From positions 1 through 64,000 of the forward strand of contig VJWM01000317.1 of assembly GCA_010909165.1 (NCBI GenBank): a stretch of DNA of 64,000 bases. Reading direction: 5' to 3'. Positions 19,971 through 33,200 of the stretch are shown in pieces. The notes under the pieces were generated by a model. The model had not been told where the DNA came from. It searched no databases and was given only the letters and a program-made list of their open reading frames with translations. The DNA comes from Anthoceros angustus (Eukaryota > Streptophyta > Anthocerotopsida > Anthocerotales > Anthocerotaceae). Within the stretch, counting starts at the first letter, position 1, and every line of letters starts with the position of its first letter. The translations under genes and the position numbers were made by a program.

Positions 19971-21099
19971 TGTGGGAGGAAAACCCCAGGGCACTCCCGA
20001 GATTCCCCTCTAGCGGCCACACTTATCCCACTGCTTCGTGACGTTGGGTTTCGTCCCATGAGACTTGGGGAACTGATCTTGAGAACCACACCACCGCAGC
20101 TACACACTACCTCCTTCTAAACAAGCAAGGCGCCCTCTCACGCTCCTCTACAGCAGCTACGCCCGCATCGCTCAGAACTCACCAAACCTCAACCTACAAC
20201 GACACCACACAATTGCAGTGTTACGACAAAGAAGGTGTCTATCACGGCGCCAGGACCCCGACCCACACCGCAACTCGTCCCTACTCCTAAGACACTCTTC
20301 TCCTGTGAGCGCCTCTTACTTGCAGTTGGGATTCGTCCCTTAGGCTCTGCGTGGCCTCCGTTTTTCCTACACTCTAATCCTCCTCACAACTCTCTCAATC
20401 AACAACGCCCTCTTCTTCTCTACTCATCTACCCTTCCTTCCTCCACAATCTCCTACTCTAACACCAATTCTGGCTCATTAATTCCAACTCGCCTTACGGC
20501 ACAACCGCCTGGGGTCCGTCCAGGAAATTAACGAGTTCTTCCTTGGGCGTTATGTGGTTTGCACGCAATGAGAACCTGGAGTCTTTCCTGCAGTCTACCC
20601 TCAAGCCGAGAGTTCCTTGAGCATCGCCACACACTCAAAGCAAAACAATTCACACAAAGAACCATTCACAAGGGAGCAGTGGGCGCTGCAAAGAGCAAGC
20701 CCTCCACCCAAAGACCTCCGCCGCTTCTCTCTCTACGGACCTGCGTTGGCTTGCTGCACGAAATTCACAAAGTGAAGGACTCGGGAGGATGGGAGCGCAA
20801 GACACGATAATTTTACTTCACAAGCTCCCTCCTTTTATAGGGAGGTCCTCACATACAGCCTCCCGGCGCCCTCCGCACGCCACTCCTTATTTTAGTGTAT
20901 CCTATTGTCGACTTTAAGTTCGACATCCAAGCATCTTGGGTAAAATTCTATTCTAGCAAAATTCACCTATGTGAGCCTTAATGGCTCACAACATTCCTAT
21001 CTAGCTAGTCAACACACTCTCCGACAAGCATTAATGCTCCTCCTCTAAAGAAAAGTCTTCCCAAGTGGCATCTTGCCCCATGTCTTCAAGCTAATTTAA

Positions 21100-22620
21100 G
21101 GACTTCTTATGAATCCCTTCCTTATCTTGATGCCTATCTTGAGTTCCTTCCTCCAATAAAATAGCCGGGCTCTCTTAGCCTGGCTCATCCTCGACTTCTC
21201 CTCTTCCTCTCACTTGTGGAGCAAGTGAGCTCCTTGCCCTGCACCCATGTTAGGAGGTTGGTCTTCTCCTTGTGATTCTTGCTCCATTCTGCAAGATCAA
21301 CCCCTCTTCCTTCTTTCTCCGCAAGGGCCAAGGTCGCCTCCCTTGCCGTCAAATCCATGCTAGCCTTGAATCGCTTCTTCCCCTCCTACCATGGCCTTCT
21401 CCATACCTCCTACCACGGTAGGAGTCCCTCCTACCACGGTAGGAGTCCCTCCACGGTAGGAACTCCTCCTACCACGGTAGGAGTTCCTACCGGGTCGTTT
21501 CTTCTTCCTTACCCCTTCACAGGGTGATTCTCTCCACTGCAGCTTCCCGCTTCACTGCTTCTCCACAGTGCGAAGTTTCTTCACCCCGTTGCTTGGGACA
21601 CTCCAAGTCTAAGGCTTCCGGTTGGACTTGCATGAGGGCCTCCCTATCATCGTCATGAGGTCCCAACATCCTCCTCTCAGAAGTCGCAACAACTCGTTAG
21701 TGGCCTTGAGCACCTTGTTGTGAAGATGGGCTGCAAATCGTTGTTGTGCCATCTCCAATTCGTAATCCTCAAGCCATACTCCATGCTCACACTTGCTTTT
21801 GTAAGCATCTCGCTCCAAGGCCAGCTCACCAGTCTTGACATGGAGAGCCACATTCTCCGTCCTCTCATTCTGCAGTTGGCGGATCAATCTCTCTTGTAGG
21901 GCATAATCAGCCCGAAATCTCTGCTCCCTCACCGCCAACATATGCTGCACAACCGCCTCATGACGGCCTTTCTCCTTTGCCATTTCTTCCTCCAACTCCC
22001 CTATCCTCCTAGGGAGTTGTGCATTCTCCGTTCTTTGGACTTCTCGTTCCATTTCCAATCTTTGGACAAAATGTGTCCGTTCTTCCAGCTCTTCTTCCTT
22101 CAATTCCAGCCTCATTTCTCCCAGCTCCTTTTCCATGTCACTAATCTTCACACTGTGGCTATGACCCGCTCATGTGCGCCTACTTGCCTTTGTCCGCCCC
22201 TCATTTGCCGCAGATTGCTCTCGTCTTGACCTTTCCTCCATTAGCAGCACTTGCTTGTCTTCCGCCTTCTTTTCCCATGCGCACCATGTGAGCAAGTTGC
22301 TCCACCTTCTCCTCTCGAGCTGCCAATTGCTTGGTAAGAGCCTTGTTCTCCGAATATGATTGTTTGCCTCGTAGCCTTGTTTCAAGACTCTTTCCAAGTG
22401 CTCCACTTGAGCTTCCATCCTCATAACATCCTCCGCACTGGGTTTCCGCCTACCCGCAATTTCCCTTGCTTGGTAGGTCCTTGTCTTCCGCCTCCTTCAA
22501 GAATTCAACTCTCCTCTTGGCGGCTCCTACATCTACCTTGAACATCTCCCTATGCGCAGCATCTCCTCCAACATGTCCAAGTCTCCTTTCTTACCTCCTC
22601 CGGGAGACTCAAGGCCTTTG
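21100..22620 (-). pseudogene. U3 coiled-coil ORF, C-terminal half (copy 3, left LTR)
   Basis: This copy has the longest uninterrupted coiled-coil stretch in the window. The minus-strand frame 22151-21609 reads 180 codons from a Met in MKISDMEKELGE through EELEERTHFVQRLEME, MAKEKGRHEAVVQHMLAVRE, ERLIRQLQNERTENVALHVK and MAQQRFAAHLHNKVLKATNE to a DLMTMIGRPS frameshift. It best shows the heptad pattern rich in E, K, R and L. The PTVVGG repeat region (21380-21495) and the acidic tail follow in other frames. Confidence 0.75.
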
Positions 22621-23765
22621 CCTTGCTCATGGGATCTTACATCCCTTGCTTCCCTATGATGAGCTCCCGCTCATCACTTGGTGGGCAACTCCTCCCACCG
22701 TGACTCCATCCGCTCGCCCACCTACGGGCCGGTTGCCTTCTTATCTCCCGCTTGGGAGCTTCCAAACCGTGACTTCCTTTCCCTCCTACCGTGGTAGGAG
22801 GTGCTACCACCGTAGGACTACTTCACCGTGGTAGGACTAATTCCGCCACCGTAGGCCTTGTCATGAGGACGAAGGGGTCCCAAACCATGGGAACACCTCC
22901 CACCTCGCAGTGGATTCCGCCATGGTAGGATCTATCCTACCTTCCATCTCCGCATCCTCCGCGGTCCAAACTTCAAATCCCCTACAACTTCTCCTTGCAA
23001 GTCCTCCTGCACATCCTCGGCCTATCTTTCGGAGGATTCCTTCCGGCAATAATGTCCTGTGTGGTGCTGCGGCACCTCCTTTAGCGCAAAGCACCAAGCA
23101 CTCCCTCTCTGTGTTACACAATGTTAAAGGGATGCTTGGAATCATCCAACTCCTTACTTGTGAGTAGCCCTCTACTTCCCACAAATGCACTAGATAAGTG
23201 CTAAGATAGCATGGCCTGCCTTCTTCATCCGACGCGTTGGGTTTCGAACTTTTCCCTTGGTAGGTGTATGCTTCATACATGATGAGCCCCAATCCGCTTC
23301 GCCCTTGAGTGATCTTCCATAGAAAATGGAGGAAGGTAGTGCTGAAATATGACACCTTGGATTGCTCACCAAGCCCAAAACAATTCTTGTGAACAATCTC
23401 CACTTGGGCTCCAAGATTTGGTCCGTCGCCAACCATTCTTGGACTTAGCCTTCATGCCCCTTGCATAAGTGTAAGGGCTCCTTGGGAAGATCCGCCGTTG
23501 ATGCACGCTTGCCTCCGCTCGTTCCTTCCATCAAGCGTGATTCCGCTATCTCGCCATCCGCCCGCTCCTGCGTATGCTCCTTACATCCAACACCGTGGAT
23601 CCGTCTGCTTTCTATCCGGTAAGGCGGCCAATTCCTCTTCCGTCTGCTGCAAATTAGCAAAACACTCTTCTATCAATTCAAGGTTGGTGTAAGACCAATG
23701 TCGCCCATACACCCACTCTAGCTGAATATTCTCCTCTGCTGCCCAAGGTCGAAAGTCGAAAGGTC

Positions 23766-24528
23766 TCTAGAGGATAGCGGAATCACGCTTGATGGAAGGA
23801 ACGAGCGGAGGCAAGCGTGCATCAACGGCGGATCTTCCCAAGGGAGCCCTTACCCTTATGCAAGGGCATGAAGGCTAAGTCTAAGAACGGTTGGACGGAC
23901 CAAATCTTGGAGCCCCAAGTGGAGATTGTTCACAAGAATTGTTTTGGGCTTGGTGAGCAATCCAAGGGTGTCATATTTCAGACTACCTTCCTCCATTTTC
24001 TATGGAAGATCACTCAAGGAGCGAAGCCGGATTGGGGCTCATCATGTATGAAGCATACACCTACCACCGGAAAAGTTGTCAAACCCAACGCGGATGAAGA
24101 GTCCAAGCTATATCTTAGCACTTATCTAGTGCATTTGTGGGAAGTAGAGGGCTACTCACAAGTAAGGAGTTGGATGATTCCAAGCATCCCTTTAACATTG
24201 TGTACTTACGTGAGAGGGACAGGAGTGCTTGGTGCTTTGCCTAAAGGAGGTGCCGAAGCACCACCGGACATTATTGCCGGAAGGAATCCTCCAAAGATAG
24301 GCCGAGGATGCAGGAGGACTTGCAAGGAGAAGTTGTAGGGGATTTGAAGTTTGGACCGGAGGATGCGGAGATGGAAGGTAGGATAGATCCTACCATGGTA
24401 GGACATCCTCCTCGGTGGTAGGAGTTTCTCCTACGGTGGTAGGATCTCTCCTACCCTCTCCTACCATGGTAGGACACCTCCTACCATGGTAGGAGTTTCT
24501 CCTACCACGGTAGGAAGTAGTCCTACGG
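23766..24528 (+). repeat. Inverted duplicate of mid-LTR sequence
   Basis: A plus-strand segment equivalent to LTR 10292-11035 sits between two minus-strand parts of the same LTR. At its left edge the flanking sequence changes at CTCTAGAGGATAGCGGAATC, a fusion of two separate LTR sites sharing GAGGATAG. At its right edge lies a chimeric palindrome cluster (24385-24530). It encodes part of the U3 ORF middle, from about 23870 to 24340. Confidence 0.75.
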
Positions 24529-24530
24529 AG
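24385..24530. repeat. Chimeric palindrome cluster at the inversion breakpoint
   Basis: Eight closely packed CCTACC-NN-GGTAGG palindromes. The first matches the mid-LTR cluster (GATCCTACCATGG), the middle ones match the U3 cluster (GGTAGGATCTCTCCTACC), and the last returns to the mid-LTR cluster (GGTAGGAAGTAGTCC). The mixture suggests exchange between clusters at the breakpoint. Confidence 0.7.
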
Positions 24531-26600
24531 CACCTCCTTTAGCGCAAAGCACCAAGCACCCCCTGTCCCTCTCCCGGCGTAAGTACACAATGTTAAAGGG
24601 ATGCTTGGAATCATCCAACTCCTTACTTGTGAGTAGCCTCTACTTCCCACAAATGCACTAGATAAGTGCTAAGATATACCTTGACCTTCTTCATCCGACG
24701 TTGGGTTTCGCAACTTTTCCTGGTAGGTGTATGCTTCATACATGATGAGCCCCAATCCGCTCCTTGAGTGATCTTCCATAGAAAATGGAGGAAGGTAGTG
24801 CTGAAATATGACACCTTGGATTGCTCACCAAGCCCAAAACAATTCTTGTGAACAATCTCCACTTGGGCTCCAAGATTTGGTCCGTCCAACCATTCTTGGA
24901 CTTAGCCTTCATGCCCCTTGCATAAGTGTAAGGGCTCCTTGGGAAGATCCGCCGTTGATGCACGCTTGCCTCCTCGTTCCTTCCATCAAGCGTGATTCCG
25001 CTATCCTCGCTATCCACCGCCATATGGCGTATGCTCCTTACATCCAACACCGTGGATCCGTCTGTGCTTTATCCTGCGGCCAATTCCTCTTCCTGCTGCA
25101 AATTAGCAAAACACTCTATCAATTCAAGGTTGGTGGACCGTCGCCATACACCCACTCTAGCTGAATATTCTCCTCTGCTGCCCAAGGTCGAAAGTCGAAA
25201 GGTCTCTAGAGGATGGCCCGCATAGCACGTAAAAGGGCATGTCAAATTTCCACCCTCCGGTCTGATCCTCCTTAGACCTCTTGCCCGCCCTCGCCTCCTT
25301 GGACGCTCCTTCGGCTACTACCTCCTTGCCCTTGGTCATGGTAGGCTTGGTCATGGCCTCCTTGGTTAGTACTTGCAGAAATTGAAGAAAAAGTGATGCC
25401 TCCTGCACCCCTGCAGCCCTGCCATTTTCTTATCCTTGCAAACGTTTCTCCTCCTCCTCGGTGATTTGCTCTTGCTCACAGCTCAAAGGTCCTTGCCTTG
25501 CTCTCCTCCTCAGTCCTTACACCTTGGCGTCCCTAAACCCCGATTTCTCCTGCAGAGAAAGCTCAATAAAATTCTCGACTCTTACACCGCCAGCAATTTA
25601 GGAGCCCTTCCTTCACGGTTTCCTAGCAATCTTGCCACGCTCCACCCTCCTAGGCACCCTCACGAGCTTGGTGTTGGGTTGCGCCCCAACCTTCTTCTCC
25701 CTTCTCTTCTTTTCCTCCTTCTTCCTCTCTTGGGCGCCGGATTTCGCCTCCTTGCTGAGCTTGCGCCCTCCTTCTCCTCCTCAACACAGGGGCGGTGGGC
25801 GTGCTGTATGGGGCCTTGGGCAGCTTGAGGTGTGGCGGCGCCTTCCCGCCGTGAGGCCGCCTCTCTTCTCGAGTGGCCTCGCAGCACCGCACCACTTTTA
25901 TAAGTCACCCAAGGGTTAGAAAAAGTAACTACCATTCTATCCTGCCCTTGGATGTGTGCCACGTGGCCCTCTCCCACCATTGATGTTAGTTTCCTAATTT
26001 CCTTATACTAAAATACCATTTCCCTATTTTCTAATTTCTAATCTGAAAATTAGCCTCTAATTTCTTAATTACCTATTTTGGCCTATTTATCTAGTCCACT
26101 AAAAGACTCTATATATAGCAAGCCTATCCTGCCTAAAACATAAGCTACTTCCTGAAACTCTCCCACCGTAGGACATCCTCCTACCATGGTAGGCGTTTTC
26201 CCTTTCTCCTACCACGGTAGGAGTTTCTCCTACCACTCATGTAGGTTACCTTTCTCCTCCTCCTCCTCGGTGGTAGGAGCTATTCCTAGGGTGATCAAAA
26301 CACTAGCGGTCATCCTCCTACCACGGTAGGATCTCCTACCCTCGTCTACCATGGTAGGAGTTTCTCCTACGGTGGTAGGACACCTCCTACCACTCATGTA
26401 GGTTACCTTTCTCCTCACCAGGTCGTTTTGACCCGTTTCTTTTCCTGCATATCCTCTGCCTTCCGACATGGTCCTACAACTCCCGCTCAAAAGGAGCAAA
26501 AATTTCCTTGCATGTCTTCACCAAACCATTTCTAGCAAAGAGTGTGGGCTGTTTCAAACGAACTCATTTAAGCTTGTTGCCCAAACTTTTGCGTTCCACA

Positions 26601-26615
26601 TACTCCCTCCTCACT
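26601..26615 (-). other. Polypurine tract (copy 3)
   Basis: On the minus strand AGTGAGGAGGGAGTA directly precedes the LTR terminus at 26600. Confidence 0.75.
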
Positions 26616-26924
26616 GTTTGCGTCCTCGCAAAACAGATACTGGCTGGTACTTAACCTTCCACCCATTCACTCTAGTTGGCGGCAAATCCCCATCCGGCCT
26701 GCGTGGTTGCGGATCCATTCTCATACCGCCACCACCTCATAAGGTCCCATCCATCTCAACCTAAGCTTCAGGAAGTCCATATACGGCTATCATATAGAAG
26801 AACCAAATCCCGGCCATGATAGCTTCTTGCTTCCTCAACTTCCCATCATGCCTATCCTTTCTAAGCTCATTCAGTTTCTTCTAAAGCATCTTCCCTACGT
26901 TCCTCATGCTCTATGAAAGACTCT

Positions 26925-27300
26925 AGTCTAACTTCCCACTATCTCCATGCGCTCATCCTCCATGATTCTATAGGTAGGTACTTCAAATTCAATGGAGACA
27001 TGCCATATGTTAAATAATAAGGAGTCACTTTCTCCGCTGTCCTCAAGCCCATAATGCTCTGATCTAAGATCTTCTTCACCGTGATTTACAATAATGGCCT
27101 CCAACCTCTTACGCATGCAAAGCTTCTTTAAGAAGAGAAGCTTCCTTCCCTTCAAACAACGTCGGATCTTCTCATCCAAACCAAGCTTGTATAAGACCCC
27201 ATCTCTTAGACAATAAGGCACAGCTCTAGGGAGAAAGACAGCACGCCCTTCCCTAGACAAACTATCCAACATGATTCCGTGCTCCAAGAAATTTCATACC
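26925..27300 (-). pseudogene. Integrase remnant with core deletion (copy 3)
   Basis: The minus-strand frame 27287-26928 starts MEHGIMLDSLSREGRAVFLP, continues YCLRDGVLYKLGLDEKIRRC and KKLCMRKRLEAIIVN, then jumps to sequence equivalent to the C-terminal side (YGLE..., then FEVPTYRIMEDERM in 27000-26950). The zinc-binding region and catalytic core seen in copies 1 and 2 are gone. The C-terminal domain continues in broken frames to about 26620. Confidence 0.8.
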
Positions 27301-28110
27301 TCACCATTCAATAACGTGGACATGGGAGTCCTTCACGTTCTAATCTCCTCCTTCCACGCATACCACGTCGCCTCCTGCTAGCTCGCCCACCAGCAGCCCA
27401 GGCGTTGTTCCATCCACAAATCCAGTTTCTCCCGCTTTGTCCATCGCAAGTTTTGAGCTGCGGTTTGCATGCTCCTCCTCCAACAATGTTCGGATTTCTT
27501 CCATTCCTGCTAGTCTAGCCTCGTGTCCAGGTCCAGCTCTTGCTCCCATGGCGACCTCCTTGCCTGTTTGCACCTCCATGGCCACCTCATGAGTGATTTC
27601 CCATGAATCTGCCATTTTCTTCTCCTGCCGTTTTGCTCAAGCTTCTCATGGGATGCATCTCCTTCCTCGCCCTCTGGCGCACCTACCTCCCTAGGGCCTC
27701 TCCTCCTCGCCCCATGGCGCCTGGCGACCTGCCAAGTGGGCGCCTTTTCTTTGCTTGCGACGCTCCCATATCCGCTTCTTTCTTTTGCCAACGTCTGGCC
27801 TCCACTTGCAGCCCTCCTGACTGCTCACCCTTGAGGAGCATTCCAGCCTCCTCCTCGCGCCCATACTGGCGCCCTTTTATCCCCTCTCGGATTTCCAGAT
27901 TGTCCTGCTGCAGCCTTTCCTGCACAACGCTCCCTTCTTGCTCATTTGACCTCTCTGCTGGCAGCAAGGCTTGCTGATCAATCCTTAGGCCGTCTACAAC
28001 ATGCTCACGTCCTCCCCCTTCAACCCAGGCCGTGGCAACCAACTCCTCGTCAGAAAATCGGTCATCTGTGGCCTCAAGTCGCTCTCCGCCAAAAAATGAA
28101 ACCCGCATTC
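27300..28110 (-). pseudogene. Pol linker (copy 3)
   Basis: Minus-strand frames match the copy 1 and 2 spacer, including ELVATAWVEGGGREHVVDGL (28045-27985), MGARAGPGHEARLAGMEEIR (27549-27490) and LLVGELAGGDVVCVEGGD (27396-27340). The junction with gag near 28100-28120 (HENAG-like, then ERLEATDD) is the same as in copy 2. Confidence 0.6.
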
Positions 28111-28199
28111 TCATGCTCTTCCCGCACCTTCTTAAACTCTACCATCTCCTCTACACTTAGAAATCTTCACCACCTTACCACATTCTAGCTCTAATTTTT

Positions 28200-28900
28200 C
28201 TATAGGACATGGATCTACATGTGTTCCCTCTAACTCCTTCCTACAGTGTTTCCCGAACATTTATCAAGAAAGTTCATATCATAGGCCTTGCTTTTGCAGA
28301 AGGCTACATCCTTCTGGCGGCCGTGGTGGTACTCTCTCCTCTATGTAATCATACAAAGACTCCCTCCTCTTCCTTTGCAGAGTCCTCAACCGGACCAACG
28401 TGTGATGTGCATAGCTTAAGCCACAAAACCGGTCCAAAGATACAGCTCTCAAATCATCCCAATCCAATGGTGATGCAGCTCCATACGTGTGACTATACCA
28501 CTGCTGGCCATGACCTCAAGTACTCTAGGAAAATTTGGAGACAATCCACGAGGCTTCCAAATTCGCATGAGTCACATGTTCAAAAGTTTGCACAAAAGCC
28601 TCAACATCTTCACCTCGTTGCTTCTCCCCAAATCTCACATATGCTGGTAGCTGGGGTGACTTCCACCACCTCCACTTCCTCCACTCATGGTTGAGGCGTC
28701 CACAAAAGCGTGGGCACACCTCCCAAGAAACTCCGCACATCGGTAATAAACAATGCCGCTGCAAGCGGGATGTACTATACACAGACTTGGGCACACAAGC
28801 GCCTCGATCCTCTTAACAAGCAAGGTTGAAAGGCAGCAAGATGGGCAATAATTGATCAAGACCTTGCAAAAGCTCACCATTAGATCTCGTACCCCAACTT
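28200..28900 (-). pseudogene. Gag capsid-like core (copy 3)
   Basis: Two minus-strand frames (28794-28525 and 28467-28279) cover VEAFVQTFEHVTHANLEAS, MDWDDLRAVSLDRFCGLSYA, HHTLVRLRTLQRKRRESLYD and YIEE. This copy reads DRF where copy 2 reads NRF. One frameshift separates the two halves. Confidence 0.7.
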
Positions 28901-30240
28901 CTCCGCCAAATCTCACCCTCTTGCCTTCCTCCTCTTACGACGACCAACTCGAGCTAGAAGAGCTCAACAATCCACGAAAAATCCTCCTCTTGCAAGAACG
29001 GAAGATGTACCTTGAAATTATTAACTGGCTCGGTTCTTGACCCTCACCCTTGATCGGCAACTCCTCGGCAACAACCTCCTTCCTCTCGCTGTCCGTGAGC
29101 ACAACCTCCTCTTGCTCTTAGACAACTACCTCTTCTTCCTCAACGGAACCCTTGAAGATGTTAGCACATGTAGCTTCCTCCAAGAGCTCTCTCCTCCACT
29201 TCTTCCTTTGCACAGCAGCAACTAAGCTTTCTTCACACATGATTTCTCCATTCAGTTCACAAATCCCTTGCAGACAAAGGCGGGGTGATCTCCTCTCAAC
29301 TCCTACACGAAATTACTTCCTCCCTCCCCGACTAGACTTACGCACGCTCACACCCCTCAACACACAACTATCCAAAACAGCAAATCCCTCCTACTCTGTT
29401 CCACTCATGTTGCTTGGTCCGGATGAGCTAGGCGAACTCACACTCCCTTCCTCTCCTGCAGTAAATTCTCCAACCAAAGTTCTCTGGAGAAAGGGTGTCC
29501 TGCAAAAAGATTGGGGACTTGTGGGATGGTGTCTCCCTAGGTGTGCGTCCCAAGGCGTGAGCTGAGCGGTGATTCTATCAAGCGCTCCGCAAGATCTTGA
29601 CCACAGAAATTCTCGCACCCACCTTCTTCACTGCTTGGAAGTTGAGCTAGATCCACCACTCGAAGGTCCAGCGTTGAGAAGGCCCAGCTGGTAGCTGAAC
29701 TTGAATCGTGCTCGAAGCGGTGCTTCCTCCTCGCTTTCCTCTTCACATACCAACTCTTCTTCAACCACCTCCTTTGTTTGTCGGTGATTTTGGCGTCCCT
29801 TCTCCGGCGCCTGATCACTTGGCTCCCCTTGTAGGCAAGGGCAAAACGGCCTCCTCAAGCGCCCTTAGCTCTTCCTCCTCCTGGAGCCGCGTGCAACCAC
29901 CGCGTTTTCCTCCCTCCATTGATTTCTTCTTGCAGCTCTTAGATCTCTTGCGATGTGGTGGGGTGACCTCCTATGGTTTTCTCCTCTCCCTCCCTCTGCT
30001 AGACATGCAAGCATCCTCATAGCCTCCAAAACACGGTTGTTAAAGAAAAATCAGCCAACCGCCATGCGCCATTCTTGCTGCGAACACAAAATCACACCAT
30101 TCGGAGGCGTGGAGCTCCTCCTTCACAACGCACAGGTTCCAGGACGTGTAGGCCTCTTCCTAGACCCCGCTCCACCTCCTTACAAGATCTCTCAGCTCAT
30201 CCAAGCTAGCAACGAAAATCTCAAAATTTCATTTACCACA
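28900..30240 (-). pseudogene. Gag N-terminal region (copy 3)
   Basis: Minus-strand frames match copies 1 and 2, including EVVEEELVCEEESEEEAPLR (29775-29715), FKFSYQLGLL (29703-29674) and DRITAQLTPW (29585-29555), with EEVV-rich sequence near 29130. About half of the region is in each of two frames. Confidence 0.5.
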
Positions 30241-30258
30241 AGTCCCGCAACGGCGCCA
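30241..30258 (-). other. Primer binding site (tRNA-Asp type)
   Basis: The minus strand reads TGGCGCCGTTGCGGGACT. Its first 12 bases match the tRNA-Asp complement exactly. It lies four bases inside the LTR terminus at 30263. Confidence 0.85.
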
Positions 30259-30262
30259 AAAA

Positions 30263-33200
30263 TGTGGGAGGAAAACCCGGGGCACTCCCAGATTCCCCTC
30301 TAGCGGCCACACTTATCCCACTGTCGTGACGTTGGGTTTCGTCCCATGAGACTTGGGGAACTGATCTTGAGAAATCCGTCACTACTACCTACACACTACC
30401 TCAGCCTTCTAAACAAGCAAGGCGCCCTCTCACGCTCCCTCTACAGCAGCTCGCCGCCTGCATCGCTGTAAACTCACCAAACCTCAACCTACAACGACAC
30501 CACACAATTGCAGTTCGTCTTAACGGGTGTCTATCACGGGCGCCGGGGACCCCGACCCACACCGCAACCGTCCCTACTCCTAAGACACTCTTCTCCACAC
30601 AGGGAGCGCCCTCTTACTTGCAGTTGGGATTCGTCCCTTAGGCTCACATGGCCTTAGTTTTCCTACACTCTAATCCTCCTCACAACTCTCTCAATCAACA
30701 ACGCCCTCTTCTTCTCTACTCATCTACCCTTCCTTCCTCCACAATCTCCTACTCTAACACCAATTGCTGGCTCATTAATTCCAACTCGCCCTTACGCTGG
30801 CACAGGGTCCGTCCGAATTAACGAGTTCTTCCTTGGGCGGTTGCTATGTGGTTTGCAGATAATGAGAACCTCCAGGAGTCTTTCCCTGCGTCTACCCTCA
30901 AGCCGAGAGTTCCTTGAGCATCGCCACACACTCAAAGCAAAACAATTCACACAACCATTCACAAGGGGAGCGCTAGTGGGCGCTGCAAAGAGCAAGCCCT
31001 CCACCCGGCCTCACCGCGTTCTCCTCTCTACCGACGTTGGCTTGCGGGCACGAAATTCTGCACAAAGTGAAGGACTCGGGAGGATGGGAGCGCAAGACAC
31101 GATAATTTTACTTCACAAGCTCCTCCTTTTATAGGGAGGTCCTCACCTCTCCCGCCCTCCGCACCGCCTTACTCCTTATTTTAGTGTATCTCATTTTTAA
31201 GTTCGACATCCAAGCATCTTGGGTAAAATTCTATTCTAGCAAATTCACCTATGTGAGCCTTAATGGCTCTGTCAACATTCCTATCTAGCTAGTCAACACA
31301 CTCTCCACAAGCACAATGCCCTCCTCTAAAGAAAAGTCTTCCCAAGTGGCATCTTGCCCCATGTCTTCAAGCTAATTTAAGGACTTCTTATGAATCCCTT
31401 CCTTATCTTGATGCCTATCTTGAGTTCCTTCCTCCAATAAAATAGCCGGGCTCTCTTAGCCACCGGCTCATCCTCGACTTCTCCTCTTCCTCTCACTTGT
31501 GGAGCAAGTGAGCTCCTTCTGCACCCATGTTAGGAGGTTGGTCTTCTCCTTGTGATTCTTGCTCCATTCTGCAAGATCAACCCCTCTTCCTTCTTTCTGC
31601 AAGGGCCAAGGTACTCGCCTCCCTTGCCGTCAAATCCATGCTAGCGACCTTTGAATCCGCTTCTTCCGGCCCTCCTACCATGGTAGGACCTTCTCCTACA
31701 GGAGTCCCTCCTACCACGGTAGGAGTTCCTACGGGGTCTTCTTCCTTACCCCTTCACAGGGTGATTCTCTCCACTGTGAAGCCCCGCTTCACTTGCTTCT
31801 CCTGGTGCGTTTCTTCACCTGTTGCTTGGGACACTCTCCAAGTCTAAGGCTTCGGTTGGACTTGCATGAGGGCCTCCCTATCATCGTCATGAGGTCCCAA
31901 CATCCTCCTCTCGAAGTCGCAACAACTCGTTAGTGGCCTTGAGCACCTTGTTGTGAAGATGGGCTGCAAATCGTTGTTGTGCCATCTCCAATTCTTCATA
32001 ATCCTCAAGCCATACTCCATGCTCACACTTGCTTTTGTAAGCATCTCGCTCCAAGGCCAGCTCACCAGTCTCGACATGGAGAGCCACATTCTCCGTCCTC
32101 TCACTCTGCACTTGGCGGATCAATCTCTCTTGTAGGGCATAATCAGCCCGAAATCTCTGCTCCCTCACCGCCAACATATGCTGCACCACCGCCTCATGAC
32201 GGCCTTTCTCCTTTGCCATTTCTTCCTCCAACTCCCCTATCCTCCTAGGGAGTTGTGCATTCCCGTGCTGGACTTCTCGTTCCATTTCCAATCTTTGGAC
32301 AAAATGTGTCCGTTCTTCCAGCTCTTCTTCCTTCAATTCCAGCCGCGGATTTCTCCAGCTCCTTTTCCATGTCACTAATCTTCACACTGTGGCTATGACC
32401 CGCTCATGTGCGCCTACTTGCCTTGTCTGCCCTCATTTGCGCAGATTGCTCTCGTCTTGACCTTTCCTCCATTAGCAGCACTTGCTTGTCTTCCGCCTTC
32501 TTTTCCATGTGCGCACCATGTGAGCAAGTTGCTCCACCTTCTCCTCTCGAGCTGCCAATTGCTTGGTAAGAGCCTTGTTCTCCGAATATGATTGTTTGCC
32601 TCCTGTAGCCTTGTTTCAAGACTCTTTTCCAAGTGCTCCACTTGAGCTTCCATCCTCATAACATCCTCCGCACTGGGTTTCCGCCACCGCAATTTCCCTT
32701 GCTTGGTAGGTCCTTGTCTTCTCGCCTCCGTCTTCAAGAATTCAACTCTCCTCTTGGCGGCTCCATCTACCTTGCTGAACATCTCCCCTATGCGCAGCAT
32801 CTCCTCCAACATGTCTAAGTCTCCTTTCTTACCTCCGGAGACTCAAGGCCTTTGCCTTGCTCATGGGATCTTACATCCCTTGCTTCCCTATGATGAGCTC
32901 CCGCTCATCACTTGGTGGGGCAACTCCCACCGTGACTCCATCCGCTCGCCCACCTAGCAGGGCCGGTTGCCTTCTTATCTCCCGCTTGGGAGCTTCCAAA
33001 CCGTGACTTCCTTTCCCTCCTACCGTGGTAGGAGGTGCTCCAAGGACTACTTCCTACCGTGGTAGGACTAATTCCCCCACTGTAGGCCTTGTCATGAGAG
33101 GACGAAGGGGTCCCAAACCACTGGGGAACACCTCCCACCGCAGGCGGGATTCACGCCATGGTAGGATCTATCCTACCTTCCATCTCCGCATCCTCCGCGG

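Larger units (their letters stand above)
19971..26600 (-). repeat. Left (3') LTR of copy 3, rearranged
   Basis: The minus-strand LTR ends at 26600 (GCGTTCCACA) and 19971. It is 6.6 kb instead of 5.1 kb because the part equivalent to LTR 10085-11035 is present again in opposite orientation (about 23766-24528). From 19971 to about 23765 it reads LTR end to middle. From about 24529 to 26600 it reads middle to LTR start. Confidence 0.8.
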
